A stretch of DNA of 26,926 nt from assembly GCA_039933315.1 (NCBI GenBank), contig JBDTOI010000041.1, positions 1-26,926 on the forward strand. The letters are read 5' to 3'. The DNA is from DASXRU01 sp039933315. GTDB lineage: Bacteria > Acidobacteriota > Blastocatellia > Pyrinomonadales > Pyrinomonadaceae. The first letter of the stretch is position 1. Each line of letters starts with the position of its first letter. Positions 15,924 to 25,935 of the stretch are shown here, piece after piece. The notes under the pieces were generated by a model that was not told the DNA's origin, did no database searches, and was given only the letters and a program-made list of their open reading frames with translations. Both the position numbers and the translations under genes were made by a program.

Positions 15924-16023
15924 TGTAGGGGCGTCACTCCGTGGGCGCCCCTCGTCGGTTGAACCAGTTTTCGAGAGTTTAAGGAGACGGGGAGAGGGGC
16001 GGCCACGGAGTGCCGCCCCTACA
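15924..16023. repeat. REPIN-like inverted repeat element, family A copy 2
   Basis: Arms at 15924-15952 and 15995-16023 have the same TGTAGGGG ... CCCCTACA ends and a 42-base spacer. The left arm has GCGTC in place of GCGGC and GGGCG in place of GGCCG, so its hairpin keeps a shorter 7-bp outer stem. The right arm is the standard C/G form. The element lies between the rfaE2 stop and the mfd start and ends just before an alternative mfd ATG at 16025. Confidence 0.9.
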
Positions 16024-16048
16024 AATGCCGCTCGGAACTTCGACGATA

Positions 16049-19789
<3,741 letters not shown>

Positions 19790-19844
19790 AATGAACCTCA
19801 TTTTTCAAAACGGTACGAGTCGGATTTTAGTTAAGGAGTATTTT

Positions 19845-20960
19845 GTGAAATTCAAACTATCTAAACTTGCATTCCCAGCCACGCTGGCGCTCGCACTTTT
19901 TTTGACCCCACTTGCGGTTAGCGCCCAGGAGGGCGAGCCGGTTGTGGTTGACGAAGTGATCGCCCAGGTAAATGACGGAGTGATCACGCTCTCGATGCTA
20001 CGTCGCGAGACTAAGGAAAGCATTGAGGCGCTAAAGCAGCAGAAGGGTTTGACGGAACAGCAAGCCACCGAACAGATGGCAAAGCGCCAGGCCGAACTGA
20101 TTGCCACGCTGATTAACGAGCAGCTGCTGGTGCAAAGAGGTAAGGAACTGGACCTCATCAATGATGTCGAGGCCGCTGTAAATCGCCGCATGCTGGACAT
20201 TGCCAAGGAACAGAACATTACTTCCATGGAAAAGCTGGAGGAGGCGATGCGGGCGAGCGGGGTCTCTCCGGAGGCCGTGCGCCAGACGATGCGCACGGAG
20301 ATGATGAAGCAGGCAGTCATCCAACGCGAGGTTGACGCAAAGATTTTCTACGGCTCGACCATAGACGAGTTGCGCCGCTACTTTGACGCGCACAAGGAGA
20401 TGTTTCGCAAGCCGGAGAGTGTGGAGCTTTCCGAGATATTCCTGAGCCTGGCCGGAAAGCCGGAGAGCGATGTTAAAGCCCGTGCCAACCAAATAGTGAC
20501 CCAGGTGCGAGGGGGAGCGGACTTTGGCACCCTGGCGGCCACTTATTCGGAACGGGAAATCAACGGGGTTCGCTCGGCAGTCCAGAACAAGGGCAAGGTG
20601 GGCCTGTTCGAAGTACCTAATCTCAGGGCGGACATAGCGACGGCAATAAAGAATGTAAAAGTGGCCGGAGTGACAGACCCGCTCCTGTCGGACGATGGTT
20701 ATCAAATCCTGCGCGTGGACGCGCGCAATGCCGGCAGTGACGTCCCTACCTTTAACGAAGATCGGGTGCGGGAAGCGATCACGGGCGAGCGCTCGCCGAA
20801 AGAGCGGGAGGTGTACCTGCAGAATCTTCGTAACGATGCGTTCATTAAGATCTCGGAAAGCTACCGTGCGAGCGTTGAGCCATTGTTGAAGATAACGCCT
20901 CCCAAGACGGTTAAGGCTTCGGAACAGAAGAAGGACAAGGAGAAGAACGGTAAACCGTAA
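19845..20960 (+). CDS. SurA/PpiC-type periplasmic peptidyl-prolyl isomerase-chaperone
   Basis: A 371-residue exported protein. The start is GTG 19845, chosen because AAGGAG (19833-19838) lies at ideal distance and because it gives a clean signal peptide, with cleavage after about residue 25 at VSAQ. An N-terminal SurA-like domain (about residues 28-180: EVIAQVNDGVITLSMLRRE) is followed by a parvulin rotamase domain (about 190-300: VELSEIFLSLAG, GGADFGTLAATYSE, GKVGLFEV and DGYQILRV). A Lys-rich tail ends the protein. It probably helps outer-membrane proteins fold in the periplasm. It lies 55 bp after mfd in the same direction, so the two may be co-transcribed. The parvulin core looks divergent, so chaperone activity without isomerase activity is possible. 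Confidence 0.9.
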   Translation: MKFKLSKLAFPATLALALFLTPLAVSAQEGEPVVVDEVIAQVNDGVITLSMLRRETKESIEALKQQKGLTEQQATEQMAKRQAELIATLINEQLLVQRGKELDLINDVEAAVNRRMLDIAKEQNITSMEKLEEAMRASGVSPEAVRQTMRTEMMKQAVIQREVDAKIFYGSTIDELRRYFDAHKEMFRKPESVELSEIFLSLAGKPESDVKARANQIVTQVRGGADFGTLAATYSEREINGVRSAVQNKGKVGLFEVPNLRADIATAIKNVKVAGVTDPLLSDDGYQILRVDARNAGSDVPTFNEDRVREAITGERSPKEREVYLQNLRNDAFIKISESYRASVEPLLKITPPKTVKASEQKKDKEKNGKP

Positions 20961-20984
20961 GCTGCGGTAAACGCTGAGCCTTTT

Positions 20985-21248
20985 GTGCGTCTCGACCTTT
21001 TCCTGAAAATCAGCCGCTTGTGCCCGCGTCGCCCAGTTGCCCAACAGCTGTGTGACGCGGGCTTTGTTTTGCTCAACGGCCGGGCGGCTAAATCGGCCCA
21101 CCTTGTCAAAGCCAATGACGAGATCACATTGCGCTGGCGTGACCGGCTCCTGGTTGCGCGAGTGTTGTTGGTCCCTGCCGGAGGCCAGATCTCACGCAGG
21201 GAATCAGCGACACTAGTCGAGATTGTCAGCGAGACTGAAATTCCTTGA
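20985..21248 (+). CDS. S4-domain RNA-binding protein (Hsp15/RqcP-like)
   Basis: An 87-residue protein made of a single S4 RNA-binding fold: MRLDLFLKISRLCPRRPVAQ, then LCDAGFVLLNGRAAKSAHLVKANDEI, where the turn and basic residues match S4 domains. Small stand-alone S4 proteins such as Hsp15 and RqcP bind ribosomal large subunits with stalled peptidyl-tRNA. That role is likely here but is inferred from the family. The start is GTG 20985, with only a weak ribosome site, 24 bp after the chaperone gene; together with mfd and the chaperone it may be one transcript. A family A repeat begins 27 bp after the stop. Confidence 0.85.
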   Translation: MRLDLFLKISRLCPRRPVAQQLCDAGFVLLNGRAAKSAHLVKANDEITLRWRDRLLVARVLLVPAGGQISRRESATLVEIVSETEIP

Positions 21249-21275
21249 AGCCCACAGGCCATCCTGACGGATGAT

Positions 21276-21373
21276 TGTAGGGGCGGCACTCCGTGGCCGC
21301 CCCTCCGCTGTCACGGTTGAAGACAGAGTGATCAAAGGAAAGGAGGGGGTGGCCACGGAGTGCCACCCCTACA
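21276..21373. repeat. REPIN-like inverted repeat element, family A copy 3
   Basis: Arms at 21276-21304 and 21345-21373 flank a 40-base spacer. The ends are TGTAGGGG and CCCCTACA. The left arm is the C/G form and the right arm the T/A form, the reverse of copy 1. The spacer shares GGTTGAA with copy 2 and is purine-rich next to the right arm, as in the other copies. The element sits in the gap between the S4 gene and the mreB-like gene. Confidence 0.9.
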
Positions 21374-21637
21374 AGTCCACCCCTTCTCCTCCAGGCCTGT
21401 CCTATTTGCGTTCGCTTTTGGGGCGTCCAATCCCACATCGAGAACCCAAAGTCGTTTCAGAAGCAGACTCATTGCCCAGCAATCCAGCATTCTCGGGTCA
21501 TTTCACCCCGCTATCTGGGACATCTCAAATTGACCCGAAACTGGCATGTGGCTTGCTATTGAACATTTCCTATTTAGTAAGCAAACGCGATTGTCAGCAA
21601 AACGCAGTTGGTAGTGCCTTTCAGGGGAGATTTAGAA
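21374..21637 (+). promoter_or_regulatory. Upstream region of the mreB-like gene with a perfect 8-bp inverted pair
   Basis: No gene is supported in these 264 bp. TCGGGTCA (21493-21500) and TGACCCGA (21531-21538) are perfect inverted copies 30 bases apart. The second abuts the sigma-54 promoter match at 21542. They could be half-sites for a regulator, with looping across three helical turns. A sigma-70-type reading (TTGACC at 21530 with TGCTAT 18 bases later) is possible but poorer. Open frames through this segment are read-through from the repeat and have no family likeness. Confidence 0.45.
21542..21557 (+). promoter_or_regulatory. Candidate sigma-54 promoter of the mreB-like gene
   Basis: TGGCATGTGGCTTGCT matches the -24/-12 consensus TGGCACG-N4-TTGCW at all fixed positions except one (T for C at the sixth). 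The GG (21543-21544) and GC (21555-21556) have the required spacing. Transcription would start near 21568, leaving about 70 bases of leader. Such promoters need an activator with an AAA domain; none is coded in the window. Confidence 0.6.
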
Positions 21638-22708
21638 ATGAAGATTCTAAGCGGATTTTTTACGGACGAACTGGCGGTGGATCTTGGCACAGTAAATACA
21701 CTTATTTACGCGCCGAATCAGGGGATTATCCTCAATGAACCGTCAGCAGTGGCTATTCAAAAATATACCGGGGAAGTGGTTTCGATCGGATCCCAGGCAT
21801 TAAAGCTCCTGGGACGAGAGCCTCATGACATCGAAGTGCATCGGCCCATTCGCGGCGGCACTATCGATAATTTCGAGATAACGCAAAAACTGTTGCGGGG
21901 CTTTCTGCAGAAGGCCCATGGCAGCCATCCCAGGCGGAGCCACCTGGTGGTAGGCGTGCCGGGTTCGGCCACCCCCGTGGAAAGAAAAGCGGTTCGTGAC
22001 GCCGCTCGTGATGCTCGGGCCGGTCGGGTCGATCTACTGGATGAGGGACTGGCGGCCGCATTCGGAGCAGGACTTGATTTCGAGGACGAGCACGCTCACC
22101 TCGTTGTGGACATCGGCGGCGGTACTACGAACATCGCTATCATCGCGTCCGGAGGAATTGTCAACTCCGTGAGCCTGCAGGCAGCCGGCAACGCCATGGA
22201 TGAAGCGGTGAGAGACTATGTTCGCGTCAAGCACTCCATTCAGATTGGCGAGCGCACGGCGGAACGATTGAAAATTGAGCTAGGTGCGGCCTGTGACGGC
22301 GAAGGTGTGCCCTGCGAAAAAACCGAAATCGTTGGCAAGCAGCTGATAAACGGATCGGCCCTGCCCGTAGACATTGGCGCCGATGAGGTGCGAGTGGCAT
22401 TGGAGCCAGTCCTTTCACAGATTTCCGCAGCGGTCCGCAGAGTAGTCGAAGATGCGAAGCCTGAGGTTACCGCGGACATCTATTACTCGGGAGTCGTTCT
22501 TACCGGTGGCGGCGCACTGCTGCGAGGCATGTCAGAGCGTTTACAGCATGATTTGAGCTTGCATGTAGCTACCCCTGACGACCCGCTGACTGCGGTAGCA
22601 ATGGGAGCGGGACGCTTGATGGCTGACCCGGAAAAATTAAGTCGAGCCTCAATCCGGCAAGACAGTCCGGTTTGGGAAGATACGGAAAAACTCGTGGCCA
22701 ACTGGTAG
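21638..22708 (+). CDS. Divergent MreB/actin-like protein, stand-alone
   Basis: A 356-residue actin-fold ATPase. Phosphate-1 is DLGTVNT (residues 15-21), phosphate-2 is DIGGGTTN (from Asp158) and the adenosine motif is TGGGALLRG. LNEPSAVAI and IGERTAERLKIELG also follow MreB. It departs from normal MreB in several conserved places: VVGVPGSATPVE for the usual VICVPxGxTxVE, and LDEGLAAAFGAGL for xEEPMAAAIGAGL. No mreC, mreD, rodA or PBP2 gene follows, so it is probably a second copy and not the main rod-shape MreB. The start at ATG 21638 has GGGGAGA upstream. With its likely sigma-54 promoter it may be made only under certain conditions. An L,D-transpeptidase gene follows after 66 bp, hinting at a cell-wall role. 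Confidence 0.88.
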   Translation: MKILSGFFTDELAVDLGTVNTLIYAPNQGIILNEPSAVAIQKYTGEVVSIGSQALKLLGREPHDIEVHRPIRGGTIDNFEITQKLLRGFLQKAHGSHPRRSHLVVGVPGSATPVERKAVRDAARDARAGRVDLLDEGLAAAFGAGLDFEDEHAHLVVDIGGGTTNIAIIASGGIVNSVSLQAAGNAMDEAVRDYVRVKHSIQIGERTAERLKIELGAACDGEGVPCEKTEIVGKQLINGSALPVDIGADEVRVALEPVLSQISAAVRRVVEDAKPEVTADIYYSGVVLTGGGALLRGMSERLQHDLSLHVATPDDPLTAVAMGAGRLMADPEKLSRASIRQDSPVWEDTEKLVANW

Positions 22709-22723
22709 CTTCGGGTTAGACCG

Positions 22724-22736
22724 CTCCACGCTGGAG
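22724..22736. other. Small hairpin after the mreB-like gene
   Basis: CTCCA-CGC-TGGAG is a 5-bp stem with a 3-base loop, 15 bases after the mreB-like stop. No T run follows. It could weaken read-through into the L,D-transpeptidase gene. TATTAT at 22763-22768, seven bases before the downstream GTG, may be a -10 box, but no -35 is seen. Confidence 0.25.
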
Positions 22737-22774
22737 AGCTAAACGTTAACTCTGGTTCAGGGTATTATGTCCTG

Positions 22775-23374
22775 GTGAGCAAACTCGCCGGGACATTCTT
22801 CGTTCTGCTCCTGTCTGTTAGCGCGCTGGTTTGTTATCCCTGTAGATCGCCGTCAGCTTCATGGCAAACTGCGGCGAGTCATAACCAGTTCTTCCTCTTA
22901 AAACCTGCCTTAAATAAGCCGAGCATCGTCGTGAAAAAAGCACAGCGGCAGCTGTTGCTGTTTTCCGATGGCAAGATTGCGCGCACATACCGCATCGGCC
23001 TTGGCCTCAGTCCGGTGGGAGATAAGGTTCGCGCCGGCGATCGGCGCACGCCCGAAGGCACCTTCTACGTCTTTACCAGGAATCCGAAGAGCGCTTTTTA
23101 CCTTTCACTGGGCTTAAGTTATCCCAATGCCGAACATGCCCAGCGCGGCTTGCGGGATGGCTTAATCACCCGCATCCAGTACGACAGGATCATCAGCGCC
23201 ATAAAGAGAAAAGCCACTCCGCCGCAGAACACGGCGCTGGGCGGTGACATTTACATTCACGGAAACGGATCGCGCAACGATTGGACCTGGGGCTGCGTGG
23301 CACTCGACGACGGGGAGATGCGGGAACTCTACGAAGCGGTTGAGGTGGGCACGCCGGTAACTATCGAGCCTTGA
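22775..23374 (+). CDS. L,D-transpeptidase (YkuD domain)
   Basis: A 199-residue exported protein with an N-terminal signal peptide (about residues 5-21). The catalytic YkuD domain (about residues 48-198) shows VVKKAQRQLLLFSDGKIART, GDRRTPEGTFYV and the active-site block IYIHGNGSRNDWTWGCVALDD. In that block His162 and Cys174 are the catalytic pair, and the usual S/T-x-GC is TWGC. These enzymes make 3-3 crosslinks in peptidoglycan or attach proteins to it in the periplasm. Cys20 might suggest a lipoprotein, but no good lipobox surrounds it. The start at GTG 22775 lacks a strong ribosome site and is less certain. It lies downstream of the MreB homologue and upstream of a small membrane protein. 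Confidence 0.9.
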   Translation: MSKLAGTFFVLLLSVSALVCYPCRSPSASWQTAASHNQFFLLKPALNKPSIVVKKAQRQLLLFSDGKIARTYRIGLGLSPVGDKVRAGDRRTPEGTFYVFTRNPKSAFYLSLGLSYPNAEHAQRGLRDGLITRIQYDRIISAIKRKATPPQNTALGGDIYIHGNGSRNDWTWGCVALDDGEMRELYEAVEVGTPVTIEP

Positions 23375-23392
23375 CAGCCATTCGACGAAGCT

Positions 23393-23839
23393 ATGCAGAA
23401 GACTTTCAAGTACGGAGTTTTGGTTGCGATTATCATCGCCGCTTGGGTAGCCCTGAAGCACCTGGTCCTCCATATCGATCCGGCGCGAGCCGCCATCTTC
23501 GACACAATCGTCTTTAACGCCGCCGGCATTCTGGGCTTGTTCCTGGGAATTAGCGCTGAGAAGGCTCGGAATGGCGGGGCGCTGAGTTTTGGGGCCGGCG
23601 TGAAGACAGGCTTTTTCGTAGCACTCAACTATGCAGTGCTGACGGCGATCTACTTTGCCGTACTGCTTTTGATCATTGGACCAAAGCTCATGCAACAAGC
23701 TGGAGAAGCCGGGCCGGGTGGTGAGGTGACCGCGCTAATAGTCGCTCAAGCCTTCGCCGGTGTCCTTATCGGTCTGACTCTGACAGGGACAATCCTCTCA
23801 CTAATCATCTCGCTTATTCTGAGGAAGCGGCCTGCCTAA
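23393..23839 (+). CDS. DUF4199 family membrane protein
   Basis: A 148-residue integral membrane protein with four hydrophobic helices (about residues 7-23, 36-53, 76-97 and 118-143). The opening MQKTFKYGVLVAIIIAAWVA, the ISAEKARNGGALSFGAGVKTG turn (quoted as SFGAGVKTGF) and the C-terminal helix are typical of DUF4199. The family's function is unknown. The gene starts 18 bp after the L,D-transpeptidase stop, so the two are probably co-transcribed. It ends before a complex inverted repeat and is convergent with the next gene. Confidence 0.8.
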   Translation: MQKTFKYGVLVAIIIAAWVALKHLVLHIDPARAAIFDTIVFNAAGILGLFLGISAEKARNGGALSFGAGVKTGFFVALNYAVLTAIYFAVLLLIIGPKLMQQAGEAGPGGEVTALIVAQAFAGVLIGLTLTGTILSLIISLILRKRPA

Positions 23840-23848
23840 CTGGTATCC

Positions 23849-23962
23849 TTTGCGCCTTCTGCTTTTCCTCTCTTAGCGCCTTTGCGTGAAACCTCAACTT
23901 GAAACTCATCCGACTGGCAGTTTTCACGCAAAGCGCAAAGAAACGAAAGACGGAGGCGCAAA
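23849..23962. repeat. Nested inverted repeat between convergent genes (family C)
   Basis: Inner arms GCGCCTTTGCGTGAAA (23876-23891) and TTTTCACGCAAAGCGC (23921-23936) are inverted copies with one base missing in the right arm. Outer TTTGCGCC (23849-23856) and GGCGCAAA (23955-23962) pair around them. The GCGCAAAG motif is of a kind dispersed in many bacterial genomes. It lies between two convergent stops (23839 and 23973), so it could act as a two-way terminator. Confidence 0.65.
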
Positions 23963-23972
23963 GAAAAAGAAC

Positions 23973-24743
23973 TCATGCCCCCTGATCTTGCTCGGGTTTT
24001 ACCAGCTCTATCTGTCTCTCGGTCAACGCTTCACGCACGGTAAAGCGATCCTGCGGCGAAAGCTTCGCATATCCCTCAAGCAACTGCTGCGTATCCACGT
24101 CCCGGAGTGCGTGCGGCGTGGGAGTCAATAACGCCAGACCCGCTACGTAGAGAGCCAGGGCAAAAAACGAAATGTACCCCGTGGCTGGAGCAAAAGCTGG
24201 AACATCGATTGTGCCGAGTGAAACACCCTCCAGCAATGCTCCAGCAAGACGTTTCAACCAACCCCCCTCGGGGGCATAAAGACCGGCCAGCAGCAGGTGC
24301 TTAAGAACAAAGGCGGTGCCAAACAATACTGCCAGGCTGCGAACCAAACGGCGGGCGTCGAAAGAGGCAAACTGGTTGTTCCACAGCGTCCAGAGGAAGA
24401 AAAAAGAGAAGAGCCAGTGAAACAACCCGCGCTCAGGCAAGACTGAATTGAACGCCTGGGCCGAGGCAAAGAATACTGATAACAGGGTCAGTATGTGGGA
24501 GATGTTTGTCAGCGTAGGTTGATCGCTGGTAATCCAGGCACGCAAATTGAGAGCGCCCGCGCGCACGAATAGAGCGACCAACAGCGCTGCCAGCAACAGC
24601 GTGATCAACGGCGGCGCCAGAAAGATTAGACCCCGCGCCTCCGCGCTGACCCGGACTCCGCCGAGCAATGCTACCGACAGAAAAATTGTCGGCAGGACAA
24701 TGAAGCGGACCAGGGCACGGTTGCGGGAAATGTAATCGGTCAT
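23973..24743 (-). CDS. Uncharacterised multi-pass membrane protein
   Basis: A 256-residue protein that I do not recognise. It has about six transmembrane helices: residues 12-28, 38-60, 83-98, 107-122, 136-153 and 187-206. The basic stretch FDARRLVRSLAVLFGTAF sits between helices. A hydrophilic C-terminal tail (about 215-256) carries TQQLLEGYAKLSPQDRFTV and Glu/Gln-rich helices that probably face the cytoplasm. The start overlaps the stop of the upstream gene by 4 bases (ATGA), so the pair is translationally coupled. The upstream partner is a membrane-anchored protein with a TPR-like region, so the two probably work together at the inner membrane. No enzyme motif is visible. Confidence 0.75.
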   Translation of the reverse strand: MTDYISRNRALVRFIVLPTIFLSVALLGGVRVSAEARGLIFLAPPLITLLLAALLVALFVRAGALNLRAWITSDQPTLTNISHILTLLSVFFASAQAFNSVLPERGLFHWLFSFFFLWTLWNNQFASFDARRLVRSLAVLFGTAFVLKHLLLAGLYAPEGGWLKRLAGALLEGVSLGTIDVPAFAPATGYISFFALALYVAGLALLTPTPHALRDVDTQQLLEGYAKLSPQDRFTVREALTERQIELVKPEQDQGA

Positions 24744-25240
24744 TTACGTTTGCGGAAAACTTCAACCGGATTGAGATCCCCCCAGCTTCGTTCGGCGCCT
24801 TGCTCCAGCTCGGCTTTCAACTCGGCCGCGGTGTGCAACTGCAAATCGGGATCGTCAACGGTGAGCGTCTGATTGGGGGCGAGACTGATGGCCCGGTTCA
24901 CCGTCTCCAGGCCTTGTTTGAACAATACGTCGTCGTCATAGAGCCGGCCCCAACCCTCGCGATAGAAGGTATAGGCGATATAGAACTGCGTGCGTGGGTC
25001 CTGAGCTCCAGGATCGGCGCGGCCCCATTCGTCGCGCGCGGCCCGAAACTGCTCGCGATGAAACATCTCGAGGGCGTTTTTGAACTTCTCTTGATCGACC
25101 TGGTAGGTGCCGGCGACTACCTGCGTATTGGTAGCCATCTCGCGGAGCGTGCGGGGCTCCGTCGCGTAGATCCATACAACAAATGCGGCATAGACAATAG
25201 TCCACACGATTCCGCCACTTTGTATGAGCTTCAGTTGCAT
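24740..25240 (-). CDS. Membrane-anchored TPR-like protein of unknown function
   Basis: A 166-residue protein with one N-terminal transmembrane helix (about residues 8-25: GGIVWTIVYAAFVVWIY). A soluble region follows that looks like two or three TPR-type helical hairpins (about residues 54-125: FKNALEMFHREQFRAARDEWGRA and FYIAYTFYREGWG, quoted in parts). It ends in a basic VFRKRK tail. The family is not known to me. It is coded directly before the multi-pass membrane protein with a 4-base overlap. It starts at 25240, back to back with the antitoxin promoter. TTGACA on the minus strand at 25284-25279 could be its -35, but no matching -10 is convincing. Confidence 0.75.
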   Translation of the reverse strand: MQLKLIQSGGIVWTIVYAAFVVWIYATEPRTLREMATNTQVVAGTYQVDQEKFKNALEMFHREQFRAARDEWGRADPGAQDPRTQFYIAYTFYREGWGRLYDDDVLFKQGLETVNRAISLAPNQTLTVDDPDLQLHTAAELKAELEQGAERSWGDLNPVEVFRKRK

Positions 25241-25241
25241 T

Positions 25242-25250
25242 TGCTATAAT
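25242..25250 (+). promoter_or_regulatory. Extended -10 promoter of the antitoxin-toxin-dusB run
   Basis: TGCTATAAT holds a perfect TATAAT (25245-25250) with the TGn extension, which compensates for a weak -35 (TTGTAT at 25220, 19-base spacer). Transcription should start near 25257, about 50 bases before the antitoxin ATG. The box lies within a few bases of the divergent start at 25240, so the two directions may interfere. Confidence 0.55.
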
Positions 25251-25305
25251 GGGGAAGCTAATTGATGCTTTTGCCCATTGTCAACAGATCTAATTGGGGC
25301 ACACC

Positions 25306-25530
25306 ATGAGCAAAATGATTGAAGCCACATTTGACGGTAAAGTACTTCGCGTGGATGAACCGCTGGATTTCGAACCCAACACCCGAGTGTGGGTCACCAT
25401 TGAACCCATGGCTCAGCCGATGAACGGTACGGAGTCCTTTCTGGATACAGCGCTTTCTTTAAACCTGGAGGGGCCTCCAGACTGGTCGGCTCGTGTTGAT
25501 GATTACCTCCATGGAAACGATGGCGACTAA
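25306..25530 (+). CDS. DUF104 (AF2212-like) antitoxin
   Basis: A 74-residue protein beginning MSKMIEATFDGKVLRVDEPL and continuing with DFEPNTRVWVTIEP. This is the characteristic small beta-rich domain of DUF104 antitoxins, which pair with PIN-domain toxins in bacteria and archaea. The C-terminal half (ALSLNLEGPPDWSARVDDYL) is the usual toxin-wrapping segment. It should bind and inhibit the PIN nuclease and may repress its own promoter, which lies just upstream. The start at ATG 25306 follows GGGGC; an in-frame ATG at 25315 is an alternative. The stop overlaps the toxin start by 11-20 bases, the normal gene arrangement. Confidence 0.85.
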   Translation: MSKMIEATFDGKVLRVDEPLDFEPNTRVWVTIEPMAQPMNGTESFLDTALSLNLEGPPDWSARVDDYLHGNDGD

Positions 25531-25932
25531 GGTTTTCCTCGACTCATCCTATGCGATAGCGCTTGCCGCTTCTAGTGATCAATATCACGAGGAAGCTAAA
25601 AGACTTGCGCATGAGCTGAAGTCCAGTGCGAGGCTCCTTATTACCACCCGAGCTGTGGTTCTGGAAATTGGGAACGTTCTTTCAAAGCTTCGTTATCGAA
25701 AGGCGGGGTACGATTGTTGAACTCGCTTGAGAACGATCCTACTGTTGCAATAATACCTCTCTCCGAACAGTTATACCTCCGTGCTCTGGCCCTATTTCAA
25801 GACCGGATGGATAAAGAATGGAGCATCACTGATTGCATGTCCTTTGTGGTAATGCGGGATGCTGCTCTAACTGAAGCGTTAACAGCGGACGAACACTTTC
25901 AGCAAGCGGGGTTTCGGGCACTACTGGGGTAA
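25520..25932 (+). pseudogene. PIN-domain ribonuclease toxin, frameshifted
   Basis: The reading frame from ATG 25520 (or ATG 25511) encodes MATKVFLDSSYAIALAAS ... VVLEIGNVLSKLRYRKAG, then meets a stop at 25718-25720. The rest of the same protein continues in the next frame: LLNSLENDPTVAIIPLSEQL ... EWSITDCMSFVVMRD ... EALTADEHFQQAGFRALLG, ending at 25932. The four acidic PIN residues (FLDSS, LEIGN, ITDCM and TADEH) are all intact across the two frames. Adding one G to the GGGG run at 25705-25708 joins the frames and restores the exact family length. It is therefore a recent one-base deletion, an assembly or read error, or a slippery run. If intact, it would be a Mg-dependent RNase held off by the upstream antitoxin. 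The confidence here is for the frameshifted PIN call. Confidence 0.88.
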
Positions 25933-25935
25933 GGC

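Noticed and set aside
20031..21101. A 356-codon minus-strand frame opposite the SurA-like and S4 genes
   Set aside because: It spans two genes with clear domains and signal peptides on the + strand, and its own product resembles no family.
21271..21738. A 155-codon + strand frame between the S4 and mreB-like genes
   Set aside because: Its start is a translated family A repeat (VGAALRGRPS) and its end overlaps mreB out of frame; it has no domain.
23915..23930. A TGGCA...GC pair with sigma-54 spacing
   Set aside because: The TT of the -12 block is missing, and it lies inside the family C repeat between convergent genes.
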